A DNA stretch of 64,000 nt from Crossaster papposus (GCA_037893245.1 JBAIAA010000398.1:992001-1056000), one strand, 5' to 3'. Positions 43,741-54,449 are shown, numbered from the stretch's first letter. Numbers and translations are program-made. Notes: generated by a model not told the origin, from the sequence alone.

Positions 43741-46170
43741 TCAAATACCGCTTTTTTTTAGATGTTATCGAAAACGTAGCCTCTTTAAGAGGCCTTTTGG
43801 AACAGATCGGCTTATTGGAATACGCCCTTGCTGAAATTAAGTGTGCCCAGGAAGGTGACAATTACGATTATGAAGTAAAAAAGTTAATTTTACAAAACAT
43901 GTGCGGTACACTTTTTTTTTAAGACGGCGTTTTAATAGAAACATTAAATACCGCCTTTTTCAGAACTGATGTTATCGAAAACGTTGCTTCTTTAAGAGGC
44001 CGTTTGGAACGGATCGGCTTACTGGAATACGCCCTTTCTGAAATTAAGTGTGCCCAGGAAGGTAAAAATGACGATTATAAAGTAAAAAAGTAAATTTTCC
44101 AAAACATGTGCGGTACACTTTTTTTTTAAGACGGCGTTTTACTAGAAACATTAATGGCCTTTTTCAGATGTTATCGAAAACGTAGCCTCTTTAAGAGGCC
44201 TTTTGGAACAGATCGGCTTATTGGAATACGCCCTTGCTGAAATTAAGTGTGCCCAGGAAGGTGACAATTACGATTATGTAGTAAAAAAGTTAATTTTACA
44301 AAACATGTGCGGTACACTTTTTTTTTAAGACGGCATTTTAATAGAAACATTAAATACCGCCTTTTTCAGAACTGATGTTATCGAAAACGTTGCTTCTTTA
44401 AGAGGCCGTTTGGAACGGATCGGCTTATTGGAATACGCCCTTGCTGAAATTAAGTGTGCCCAGGAAGGTGACAATTACGATTATGGAGTAAAAAAGTTAA
44501 TTTTCCAAAACATGTGCGGTACACTTTTTTTTTAAGACGGCATTTTACAAAAAACATCAAATACCGCATTTTTCAGATCTTATCGAAAACGTTGCTTCTT
44601 TAATGAGGCCGTTTGGAACAGATCGGCTTACTGGAATACGCCCTTGCTGAAATTAAGTGTGCCCAGGAAGGTAACAATGACGATTATAAAGTAAAAAAGT
44701 TAATTTTCCAAAACATGTGCGGTACACTGTTTTTTTAAGACGGCGTTTTACTAGAAACATTAAAATATGGCCTTTTTCAGATGTTATCGAAAACGTAGCC
44801 TCTTTAAGAGGCCTTTGGGAACAGATCGGCTTATTGGAATACGCCCTTGCTGAAATAAAGTGTGCCCAGGAAGGTGACAATTACGATTATGAAGTAAAAA
44901 AGTTAATTTTCCAAAACATGTGCGGTACACTTTTTTTTTAAGACTGCGTTTTACTAGTAACATCAAATACCGCCTTTTTCAGATGTTATCGAAAACGTTG
45001 CCTCTTTAAGAGGCCGTTTGGAACGGATCGGCTTACTGGAATACGCCCTTGCTGAAATTAAGTGTGCCCAGGAAGGTGACAATTACGATTATGAAGTAAA
45101 AAAGTTAATTTTACAAAACATGTGCGGTACACTTTTTTTTTAAGACGGCGTTTTACTAGAAACATCAAATACCGCCTTTTTCAGATGTTATCGAAAACGT
45201 TGCCTCTTTAAGAGGGCGTTTGGAACGGATCGGCTTATTGGAATACGCCCTTGCTGAAATTAAGTGTGCCCAGGAAGGTAACAATGACGATTATAAAGTA
45301 AAAAAGTAAATTTTCCAAAACATGTGCGGTACACTGTTTTTTTAAGACGGCGTTTTACTAGAAACATTAAAATATGGCCTTTTTCAGATGTTATCGAAAA
45401 CGTAGCCTCTTTAAGAGGCCTTTTGGAACAGATCGACTTATTGGAATACGCCCTTGCTGAAATAAAGTGTGCCCAGGAAGGTAACAATGACGATTATAAA
45501 GTAAAAAAGTTAATTTTCTAAAACATGTGCGGTACACTTTTTTTTTAAGACGGCGTTTTACTAGAAACATTAAAATATGGCCTTTTTCAGATGTTATCGA
45601 AAACGTAGCCTCTTTAAGAGGCCTTTTGGAACAGATCGGCTTATTGGAATACGCCCTTGCTGAAATTAAGTGTGCCCAGGAAGGTGACAATTACGATTAT
45701 GAAGTAAAAAAGTTAATTTTACAAAACATGTGCGGTACACTTTTTTTTTAAGACGGCGTTTTAATAGAAACATTAAATACCGCCTTTTTCAGAACTGATG
45801 TTATCGAAAACGTTGCTTCTTTAAGAGGCCGTTTGGAACGGATCGGCTTATTGGAATACGCCCTTGCTGAAATTAAGTGTGCCCAGGAAGGTGACAATTA
45901 CGATTATGGAGTAAAAACGTTAATTTTACAAAACATGTGCGGTACACTTTTTTTTTAAGACGGCATTTTACAAAAAACATCAAATACCGCATTTTTCAGA
46001 TCTTATCGAAAACGTTGCTTCTTTAAGAGGCCGTTTGGAACAGATCGGCTTATTGGAATACGCCCTTGCTGAAATTAAGTGTGCCCAGTAAGGTGATAAT
46101 TAGGATAATGAAGTAAAAATAAAAAAATTACAAAACATGTGCGGTACACCATTTTATTTAAGACGGCATT
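43741..46170 (+). repeat. 203-bp exon-like tandem array, plus block
   Basis: About twelve units. Intact cores start after TTTTTCAG or TTTTTTAG at 43762, 44168, 44781, 44983, 45185, 45388 and 45591. Each is 93 bp, a multiple of three, entered and left in phase 1, with donor AAG|GTGACA or AAG|GTAACA. Three units carry a five-base AACTG insertion at the acceptor, and others have base or frame changes. It could be a series of duplicated exons or a satellite born from an exon; similarity outside the core is just as high, which favours the satellite view. Confidence 0.85.
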
Positions 46171-46447
46171 TTATTGATTCGGAAGTAATATGTTGCGAGA
46201 AACGCTTAAAAATGAGGTTCTCTGGAATCGACTAATATAATGGCAATTTTGGAGGGAAAAAAGTGTTAAGAATACTATTTATAGTCTTGCTGATAGTTAT
46301 TGTTGAAGTTAATCTTTAATTGGGGATTAATTTCCGTCCTATTTTCGAAAATTCGTTGATCTAATCTGTAAATCTAGTTTCAAATCAGCACCTCCTTTTG
46401 TCGCATGGATTCTAAATTTTTATGAACGGCTGCGGCCAACCGAAGCG

Positions 46448-46545
46448 CGGGCTGAATCCATCGAATTGAGTTCGTTGGCTGAATCGCGGGTTGAATCGAA
46501 GGCTGAATCGCGGGCTGAATCGCGTGTTGAATCGCGGGCTAGGTT
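46448..46545 (+). repeat. 15-bp repeat GGCTGAATCGCGGGT
   Basis: About six degenerate units of 15 bp. One plus frame reads repeats of AESRVESKAESRAESRVE, but stops lie close on both sides, so no gene is called. Confidence 0.6.
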
Positions 46546-46646
46546 CTGCCAGGTACCGTTGGTGGTCGCTCGAAAAGCCATTGTCGTGTCCCCCGTCGTC
46601 GCATAGTGTGCTCTTTACGTGAGTCGGGTGCTGTCGGGACGTCTAT

Positions 46647-46886
46647 GGGCCTTTTCGAATCCCTGGCTTCGTCTTCGTCTTTGGCTTAAGGCGATTTTTG
46701 ACTCCCAACTGCAAGGTCTCTAGCCACATTCTGACGCCTGTTGTGCTTTAGAAACATTCACTCGATTGATGTGAACCCGAAAGTTAGACTATTTTAATTT
46801 TCTTCTATTTCTATTTGCTTCCCAGTAATTCGGAATTTGGAGGCGAAGCCAAATCCAAAGACGAAGCAACGGTTTCGAAAAGGCCC
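46647..46886. mobile_element. Harbinger-like MITE, copy 2
   Basis: An inverted copy of 12913-13152 with TAT on both sides (46644-46646, 46887-46889). The ends start GGGCCTTTTCGAA. Copies differ at only a few positions, so the family moved fairly recently. Confidence 0.8.
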
Positions 46887-47111
46887 TATGTAGTTTATAT
46901 AGACCTCGACGTTATAGGCATCATTGTTTTGAAAAGTATGGTCAAAATTGCTCGGATTTGCAACCCCAAATAACCGTGAGTACCAATAAAGCCATAATAG
47001 TTCTTCTTTAACATGTATAGAAGCCAGTGTGCGCTTTCCAATATACATTGTCAAGTATTTGGCATGTTTTTGGCAACTTTTGTGGTCACAACTTGTTTTT
47101 TAATTGGCACC

Positions 47112-47244
47112 TAGCCCAGGTTGGACTCCTCTGTTGTGTACAACGCGACGGAGTCCAGGGTATCAATGTTACCTGCCATAGCGAAAAATTTTACAGCTGG
47201 ACGTCAGTCGTAATGCAATGAAGAACGTCGTCCAACCTGGGCTA
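47112..47244. mobile_element. 133-bp MULE-type MITE with 9-bp TSD
   Basis: The ends are TAGCCCAGGTTGGAC inverted, flanked by ATTGGCACC on both sides (47103-47111 and 47245-47253). Its ends match the 1.3-kb element at 27376-28682, of which it is a deletion derivative. Confidence 0.85.
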
Positions 47245-47344
47245 ATTGGCACCATGCTTTACAACGGTTGGGGCGTAGAACGACAGACAAAATCCAAAAT
47301 TCGAAAAAGGAGAAAAAGGAGTGAAAACGCCCCAATTATTGGGT

Positions 47345-47374
47345 CTACACGGCCAGTTGCAAGGGCATCGACGG
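47345..47374. mobile_element. Left flank piece of an interrupted hAT-like MITE
   Basis: CGGCCAGTTGCAAGGGCATC matches the right part of the element at 40113-40830. The same element resumes at 50907 and ends at 50953, so the 3.5-kb element landed inside it. Confidence 0.7.
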
Positions 47375-48239
47375 TACCCCTAGAACTCTGGGTCTCCCGA
47401 CGCCCATAGATAGAGAGGGTTTTTACAGGTTAACCGCCGTTGAACAATAGAAACCGTGCACAAATTCCGGGTAATAACTCCATACTGCCACACGGTCTAC
47501 CCCAACAAAAAATTTGTACGAGTACTTTATCAACTCACCCAGCTGTAACAAACCCAAAACCGGTCGAATCTTGGCAAATTTCTGTAAAAAAGATGAAAAC
47601 TATGCCTGTTCCGCAAACGCGACTGTTACAAGATGGCGGATAACATCGTTCAATGTGTGCTGTTTTCCAAACCCTGGTTTTGGTATATTGTGGTAGGGAC
47701 GACTGCCTGTGTGTGCGCACAACGCACAACGTGGCGAGGTTTGTGTGTGCGTGGGTCTGTGCGTGGTATCACACCGCGCACAGCTAAAAATGCGAGTTGG
47801 TCAGAGTCAAAACAACCCGTTTTCTAACGCTCGAAGAAAAATCGTATCAGGGTCTAAACATCTGAATTTGATACCAACATAAAGCTGATAAAATGCTCAT
47901 TTCATTGATTACCGGAAAAATTTCATCCGATTAGAGTAAAAGCTTCGAAATAATCAAACAAAACTAGCACCGACGAGAGCTTGATGACAGAATGAACTTT
48001 CCAACAAAAAGTCGCTCATCAAACGAAAGCTTAATCCACTGGCTACACAATGGCATCGATACCAAAGTACATGCTGGTCTCCACTTCCTAACACATGCCT
48101 TTGGAATGTAGTCGTACGAACACCAGCTTGTCTGGCTTTTGCCTCCTTTAATCGAGAAATGCATTGACATGCGTTGGAATGCCTGTACGCGGGCCAGACT
48201 ATCAGGATTTATATAGACAGGTGCCCAGACAGTGTGCGC

Positions 48240-49959
48240 TAGGCTTGGACGGTATTTCGGTATTACCGGATAGTCACGGTTTTTTTTTATTACCGACTAG
48301 TCGGTACTAATGATCTACAAAAACCGAAATACCGGTGATCTCGGTATGGAATTGCAATACCGCGATATTGTTCAGAACCTCGCAAAAGTCTTTCAAACAG
48401 AAAGAGAAACACCCGATCCACATGTTTCATTCCATTCAGTGTCATGTCTGCATTCAATCAAGTGGAAAGATAAGACGTTATTGTCAATCTCCACTTGATA
48501 ACCCGATACTTCAGCAGCAGCCGTCCTTCCAGAAAGGCCTTTGAAGTTTGCTTATTACGCCGCCGTGTTTGCGGTTTTCTTTGTGTGTAGTGTCTGGACG
48601 AAAGTTCAAACAACTTTTTAAATGCGGCCCAAAAGCTGCTCCCAGTCCCACACCCACTTTACTTTCTCGAATCAAACATGGCAGACCTCGCAGACGTCGC
48701 AGAAATACGCCTAGTGGCAAAGAAAAAAACCAAATCAGTTCTGTGGAATTACTTCGGTTTCGAGCCAAACGAAGCTGGAGCGCCAAAGAACGAAACTGAA
48801 GCGATATGCCGCCTCTGCCGCAAAAAAGTCGCCGAGAGGTTAACCAGAAACTTGTGATTTTCGTTTTTCGAACATTATTTAAACAGTAAACATGTTTCAT
48901 GATCATTTATTTTATTTCATATTTACTCGAAATAAAGATTTGGGAAGTGACATCTGTATGTTCAACCGAGTTTTAGGCTATTGAGTTAATATATGGAACT
49001 GCTTCGTGGTTAATATCACTACTAAAAATCACTTTTTATAATTGCACGTCATCTATTGCTTGTTCCCAACTTCTCAGGCGAAACGAAAACAAATAGCGTA
49101 TTGGGTCACTACACGTGTTTGTACAATGTACAGTCGTACGCGTGTACATAGTATGTCGGTACAATAAGAGCGCATACTCCACGCACAGCATGCACAAGGT
49201 AATACACGTGCTTTTCTCCCACGCACGACTTGCACGCCGCGAGCTAATGTCATTTTAAACAAATCTGATTGGCCGTCTAAAACAACGACCAGAACATTTT
49301 TCATTCACAAATAAGGTTTCGTCACACCGATTACTCCAGTACGGCCTCCTATTGGCGCCTGCTCTGATTGTATCGTCGTACGCCCGCCCTGCAAACAGGG
49401 CGATATTATAATACATGTACCAGTACATGTACATCGCCGCTGCATATGCTGCGAACGCACACGCAGTAGGAATCGCTGGTGGCCGGCATGAATCGCATGA
49501 TGAGCCAATTGAATCACTGCCATTGATGCAGGATACCAACTGATAGCTAGCATGATCGTGGGAAGCAAGTTCGCAGTGTGCCGGTGCAGTGCATGGGCAT
49601 TACGACTGGGCATCGGTCGCTAACAATCGGCATTTCTTTGATAGACATATCAATGACTTTACAAACTCAAACAATGATTCCACAAAAAGTAAGCTTTTAA
49701 TTTTCAATAATCCATCACAGTGATACATTTTTACAAATATAAAGACTGATAATGAATCTTAGGTGTTGAAGGATTTGCCATGAAGATGCAATTACGTGGT
49801 TTGCCGGTTCGACGTAGCATGCAGTGATCGCTGTAATTTGTTTGGGTTGATAATAATGACGTAATACCCACTTAACATAACACCTCGGTATTACCGAATA
49901 CCGCGGTTTTTTTTGTCACGGTATCCCGGTATAGTAAAAGGCAATACCGTCCAAGCCTA
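48240..49959 (+). mobile_element. hAT-family element, 1.72 kb, 8-bp TSD
   Basis: The TIR starts TAGGCTTGGACGGTATT at both ends and is flanked by GTGTGCGC on both sides (48232-48239 and 49960-49967). The subterminal regions repeat CGGTATTACCG. An 8-bp target and a BED-finger exon fit hAT. The catalytic and dimerisation regions are absent, so it is a non-autonomous derivative. Confidence 0.85.
48678..48838 (+). CDS. First exon of a BED-zinc-finger transposase
   Basis: ATG at 48678 opens 53 codons plus two bases, ending at a donor, AG|GTTAAC. The sequence contains SVLWNYFGFEPNE and AICRLCRKKV. This is the W-x-Y-F-G-F and C-x-x-C half of a BED finger as found in hAT transposases and ZBED proteins. 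The H-x-x-x-H half should lie in the next exon, and I could not find it in the element. Acidic residues precede a lysine patch (KKKTK). It may be transcribed, but cannot encode a complete finger from this copy alone. Confidence 0.75.
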
Positions 49960-50906
49960 GTGTGCGCGCGTAATCCAACATGAGTGATTAAGGTTTCAGA
50001 CGTATGTGCGACGTTGCGTGTGTATGGCATACATAGTTTACCACGCACACACACACACACACGGTGGGTAGTCTTTTGTGCATGCTGCCTGCAACTTTCA
50101 CAATCGGAAAGTCATTCTAGTAAATTACTAAAAATAATTACTAATATATCATAACCTGTATTATAATTTGCAAAACATCCAAGGGGAAACATCATTGCAT
50201 TTCATGGGGACCACGCTGAATTCTGTGTTGCTAAAAAAAATACATGTGATTGTAATTTGTATTTGCTTTCGGCAACACTATGCTAGAGGAAGTGAAAGGG
50301 CGTGACTTATCCCCAAAAAGGGGGGGGGGTAGAGGTAATTAACTTTTGTAATTGATCTAGTAGTTTAGGTACACTTAAACAAAATTATAAAATTTAACAA
50401 AACCATATTAATACTAGTTAAGTTGATTAAACAATTGAAAAAAGGTTTTAAATAAAATATAACAAGACCTTAATAGTAATACTAATTAAGTTAATTAACA
50501 TATTAATTAACATTAAATAACACTTCATTTTAGCATTGCTAAACTGTATGATAAGGCCGCGCAAGATGAAGCTTGTGTTTCAAAAACGGCTAATGCGCAT
50601 GCGGCTTGAAATTACGCACGAGTTTATCCGCCATCTTGTAACAGTCGCGTTTGCGGAACGGGCATAGTTTTCACTTTTTTACAGAAATTGGCCAAGATTC
50701 GACCGGTTTTTGGTTTGTTACAGCTGGGTGAGTTGATACAGTACTCATACAAATTTGTTGTTGGGGTAGACCGTGCGGCAGTATGGAGTTATTACCCGGA
50801 ATTTGTGCACGGTTTCTATTGTTTAACGGCGGTTAACCTGTAAAAACCCTCTCTATCTATGGGGCTCCGCCCTACGGGCGTCGGGAGACCCAGAGTTCTA
50901 GGGGTA

Positions 50907-50953
50907 CATCGACGGCACTGGCCGTCGTGGCCGCCGTGTAATTCGAGGCCTGG
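50907..50953. mobile_element. Right end of the interrupted hAT-like MITE
   Basis: GGCCGCCGTGTAATTCGAGG followed by CCTG is the terminal sequence of the 40113-40830 family. It directly abuts the start of the 1.5-kb duplicated segment. Confidence 0.7.
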
Positions 50954-51000
50954 CATGTCGGGGAATCAGATTGTCATTTTATTAACTACTCTTTTTTTAG

Positions 51001-51112
51001 GCTTGCTTGAGCTGCACCAATGAAGCTTGTTGACGCTACAATGAAGAGCATGCTGTGAAACACTTCCAGGAGACCAAACACCCATTGAGGTCAATGACAG
51101 ATATGTGTTTTG
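51001..51112 (+). pseudogene. USP44/49-like ZnF-UBP exon, copy 1, broken
   Basis: After a TTTTTTAG acceptor the frame reads ACLSCTN, then after two codons a TGA where the family has the glycine of C-G-R-Y, then RYNEEHAVKHFQETKHP. Vertebrate USP44 has the same layout. This copy also lacks seven bases relative to copy 2, just before IEVNDRYVF, which shifts the frame. The donor TTTTG|GTGAG is kept. The zinc-finger would bind ubiquitin tails; this copy cannot encode it. Confidence 0.75.
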
Positions 51113-51510
51113 GTGAGTTAGGGTGCCATACTCTACAAACAATTGGTTGGTCACCACTCAAAATCGATAATTACACATTTGATGAGAAACTGCCTTGTTG
51201 AATTTACTAGAAACCATAACTATATCCTGGCAAATTCAAACACCATATGGCAAACTGTACACACAAACTGTTGGACTTTGATTCTGGAGGTATGCCTAAC
51301 CCAGTGTAAAAGACTGTCAGCTTAGGGGTCCAGTACCCATCCTAACGGATTTCAACATAACCTGGTGTTGAAGTTTGACTGGATGGGGATTGGGGTGTGG
51401 TACACAAGGTATTGGTGTAAGAATTCATTTTACAGTATATAAAATATCTCACATACGCTGTTGACATGTTTGTTGATAATTTCAATTGTAAATGTGAATG
51501 TTTATTGTAG

Positions 51511-51681
51511 TTATGAATGCGATGACTATATTCTGAATGACAATGCACCGGGTGATTTGAAACTGCTGCGTACAACCTTGGATGCGATCACCAAACAATT
51601 GCTGTATGAAAGTCAGACGAGGAGTGGTCGTCGTCTCTTGAGGGCGCTGTCCGTTGACACTGGAGAACAAATCAAACACAG
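51511..51681 (+). pseudogene. USP44/49-like second exon, copy 1
   Basis: 171 bp entered in phase 2 from the previous exon, forming [13 protein letters not shown], then [13 protein letters not shown]. The same order ([22 protein letters not shown]) occurs in USP44 and USP49. The acceptor TTATTGTAG and donor CAG|GTATTT are intact and the frame is fully open, but the preceding exon is broken. Confidence 0.8.
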
Positions 51682-51696
51682 GTATTTGTGAATTAT

Positions 51697-52032
51697 GCTG
51701 CGTTCCAATCGTGTCGTGTTTATCGTGTTCACGAGTTAACGAGTTGTATAATGGCGTTCTAATCGCCTGGTAACTCGTGTTCACCAGTGGTGAACTCGAG
51801 GTGTGTTTTTTTTTCTCCATGTTCACGACTTCATAACCAATGAAATACTCGCGCATGCGTGTTGGTTCACGTACGAGTTCTTGCTCGATAAAGAATGTCC
51901 TTACCGCACGACTAACTCGTCTGTGCGCAAGCGTCTTGGTGAGTAGCGTTTGGAATGCAACCCACTCGTGAAAATGGAGAAATTCACGGTGAACACGATA
52001 AATACGACGCGATTGGAAGTTTGGAACGCAGC
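51697..52032. mobile_element. MITE with GCTGCGTTCCAA ends, copy 1
   Basis: TIRs of about 40 bp (GCTGCGTTCCAATCGTGTCG at the left) begin 16 bp after the exon end. The interior is rich in ACTCGT and GAACACGA. It is duplicated at 54099-54434 as part of the 1.5-kb duplication. Confidence 0.7.
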
Positions 52033-52047
52033 ATGTATCCCCGGCTA

Positions 52048-52396
52048 GCGAATTGTTTTTTCACCGTAGGTGGGTGAGTCAAACTTCATGAATTATTCAG
52101 TAGTTGTATTGATCACTGTACAACACTTAGGTTCTAGGTCTCTTTTCCCCTTTATATTAAAAATTCTCCAAAGATTTCAATTTGACTAGAAAAAAAGTGA
52201 CCTACAGCAGGATTCGAACCAGGGATCTTAAATTCATAGCCCATCTTGAAAGCGATTTTAACTTGTTAACTATAACAACAATGCTGTGACGTCATGTTTT
52301 ATTCTGATGAATAAACATAACTTCTTATCCAAACTACTGAATAATTCAAAAAGTTTGACTCGCCCACCTGTACCGTACCTACGGAAAAAAATTTGC
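52048..52396 (-). mobile_element. tRNA-like TIR element, copy with internal deletion
   Basis: The direct flank CCCCGGCTA is present on both sides (52039-52047, 52397-52405), a 9-bp TSD. The ends are GCGAATT. The tRNA-like interior keeps the B box, but about 45-60 bases including the A box are missing compared with 54450-54843. Confidence 0.8.
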
Positions 52397-52458
52397 CCCC
52401 GGCTAGGCTCCGTGCAACTGACCTCTAGTGGCCGTTAAATCCAAGATTTGCATCCCAT

Positions 52459-52777
52459 GTGTTTCATCTTGAATCTTATCTGATATATTATCAAGGAATT
52501 CAAGTGCTTGATCAGGCCCAAAACGAGTCGCCATGTCGCTTTTTCATCGCAAAAAAACCCCAAAAAAAAACAAAACGTTCAACCCTATTTTTCTACATTT
52601 TTTTCAATAGCGCCCCCTATTGAATATCACATCAAACGAAAGCTCAACAATTGCTCTAAACAACCGAATGAGGGCGGTATATAAGGGGACCGTAGTTTTT
52701 TAGTTATGACCACTTATCAAAGTCCAAATTGAACGTGTTTTTGGTGGTCGCTAGCGACCGCAGTGTGCACCAAAGGG
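52459..52777 (-). mobile_element. piggyBac 5' end, cut at the duplication border
   Basis: The right edge is TTAA (52778-52781). Reading inward on the minus strand it starts CCCTTTGGTGCACACTGCGG, the kind of end seen in piggyBac elements, and passes a TTATATA box-like motif near 52680. The start codon at 52534 follows. Everything beyond about 52463 is lost. Confidence 0.65.
52463..52534 (-). pseudogene. Transposase N-terminus (piggyBac-like), 24 codons
   Basis: ATG opens MATRFGPDQALEFLDNI followed by SDKIQDE. Many piggyBac transposases start with a similar F-x-x-x-Q-A-L-x-x-L segment followed by acidic residues. The frame then runs into unrelated duplicated sequence. Identification rests on the position next to the TTAA end and on this short motif. 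Confidence 0.45.
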
Positions 52778-52781
52778 TTAA

Positions 52782-53199
52782 AAAAGTATTTTCATGTAAA
52801 AGAAAAATATTTTCCCCTTCTGTTTTTGTAAAAAAGTCAATTTGGATTTGTCCACCCCTACGAACATATTTTGGCCCTATCCCAAAACAAGAATTGCCTT
52901 GTTCCGACTGATTTTGCTTGGTCGAATCACATATATATTGACTTGACTATAAACTGTATACTGTGAGCCAACTCACTCGAATTAATGACTGAATGACCTC
53001 GAGTCACTTATGACAATGACATTGTTAAGGAAGTATTTTATACACAGTGGCTGTCATTACAGCAGTCGGTGATCTGGGTACCTGACTACTCGACCTCACA
53101 TTAACAATAATACTTGGATATCGCTCTTGGAACCAGACTGGTTGATAGTCAGGTTACAAGGGTGAAAGGTCAAGAGTATTGTGAATGTCAGGATAATCA
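52782..53199. other. Spacer between duplicates, no feature
   Basis: AT-rich sequence with repeated ACTCGA-like motifs near 52975-53000. No gene is seen. Confidence 0.4.
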
Positions 53200-53348
53200 T
53201 GTCCGGGAATCAGATCCTCATTTTATTAACTACTCTTTTCTTTTTCTAGGCTTGCTTGAGTTGCATTAATGAGCTTGTCTCTGTCAGGGAATCAGATTGC
53301 CAATTTACTAACTACTCTTTTTTAGGCTTGCTTGAGCTGCACCGATGA
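53200..53348 (+). repeat. Two extra copies of a splice acceptor and exon head
   Basis: Two units of about 70-78 bp each contain GGGAATCAGAT, a pyrimidine tract, an AG and GCTTGCTTGAGYTGCA. They are the same as the intron end and first bases of the USP-like exon at 53396. Each adds a usable acceptor upstream of the real one. Confidence 0.8.
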
Positions 53349-53395
53349 GCATGTCGGGGAATCAGATTGTCATTTTATTAACTACTCTTTTTTAG

Positions 53396-53514
53396 GCTTG
53401 CTTGAGCTGCACCAATGTAGCTTGTTGACGCTACAATGAAGAGCATGCTGTGAAACACTTCCAGGAGACCAAACACCCAGTAGCCATTGAGGTCAATGAC
53501 AGATATGTGTTTTG
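53396..53514 (+). pseudogene. USP44/49-like ZnF-UBP exon, copy 2, with in-frame TGA
   Basis: 119 bp, 39 codons plus two bases, ending with the donor TTTTG|GTGAG. It reads ACLSCTNVAC, stop, RYNEEHAVKHFQETKHPVAI. The TGA sits exactly where a GGA glycine codon is expected in A-C-G-R-Y. Apart from that codon the exon is fully consistent with the family, and it lacks the seven-base deletion of copy 1. The shared stop shows it predates the duplication. Confidence 0.8.
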
Positions 53515-53912
53515 GTGAGTAAGGGTGCCATACTCTACAAACAATTGGTTGGTCACCACTCAAAATCGATAATTACACATTTGATGTGAAACTGCCTTGT
53601 TAAATTTACTAGAAACCATAACTATATCCTGGCAAATTCAAACACCATATGGCAAACTGTACACACAAACTGTTGGACTTTGATTCTGGAGGTATGCCTA
53701 ACCCAGTGTAAAAGACTGTCAGCTTAGGGGTCCAGTACCCATCCTAACGGATTTCAACAAAACCTGGTGTTGAAGTTTGACTGGATGGGGATTGGGGTGT
53801 GGTACACAAGGTATTGGTGTAAGAATTCATTTTACAGTATATAAAATATCTCACATACGCTGTTGACATGTTTGTTGATAATTTCAATTGTAAATGTGAA
53901 TGTTTATTGTAG

Positions 53913-54083
53913 TTATGAATGCGATGACTATATTCTGAATGACAATGCACTGGGTGATTTGAAACTGCTGCGTACCACCTTGGATGCGATCACCAAACAA
54001 TTGCTGTATGAAAGTCAGACAAGGAGTGGTCGTCGTCTCTTGAGGGCGCTGTCCGTTGACACTGGAGAACAAATCAAACACAG
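53913..54083 (+). pseudogene. USP44/49-like second exon, copy 2
   Basis: Differs from copy 1 at only three of 171 positions: one changes proline to leucine in DNALGDLKL, and two are silent. The splice sites and frame are intact. No further USP exons (catalytic Cys or His boxes) could be found before the satellite array at 55693. Confidence 0.8.
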
Positions 54084-54098
54084 GTATTTGTGAATTAT

Positions 54099-54434
54099 GC
54101 TGCGTTCCAATCGCGTCGTGTTTATCGTGTTTACGAGTTCACGAGTCGTATAATGGCGTTCTAATCGCCTGGTAACTCGTGTTCACCAGTGGTGAACTCG
54201 AGGTGGGTTTTTTGTTCTCCATGTTCACGACTTCATAACCAATGAAATACTCGCGCATGCGTGTTGGTTCACGTACGAGTTCTTGCTCGATAAAGAATGT
54301 CCTTACCGCACGACTAACTCGTCTGTGCGCAAGCGTCTTGGTGAGTAGCGTTTGGAATGCAACCCACTTGTAAAAATGGAGAAATTCACGGTGAACACGA
54401 TAAATACGACGCGATTGGAAGTTTGGAACGCAGC
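54099..54434. mobile_element. MITE with GCTGCGTTCCAA ends, copy 2
   Basis: Duplicate of 51697-52032, with a handful of substitutions. Confidence 0.7.
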
Positions 54435-54449
54435 ATGTATCCCCGGCTA

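Larger units (their letters stand above)
47375..50906. mobile_element. 3.5-kb MULE-type element with long TIRs
   Basis: Inverted ends of about 270 bp start TACCCCTAGAACTCTGGGTC (47375-47645 and 50630-50906). The 9-bp target CATCGACGG is duplicated at 47366-47374 and 50907-50915. Long TIRs plus a 9-bp TSD are typical of Mutator-like elements. No MULE transposase is visible. About half of the element is the hAT insertion at 48240-49959. Confidence 0.85.

Noticed and set aside
48548-48799. Arginine-rich 83-residue frame over the hAT exon
   Set aside because: It is an out-of-frame reading; the BED-finger frame from 48678 has domain support.
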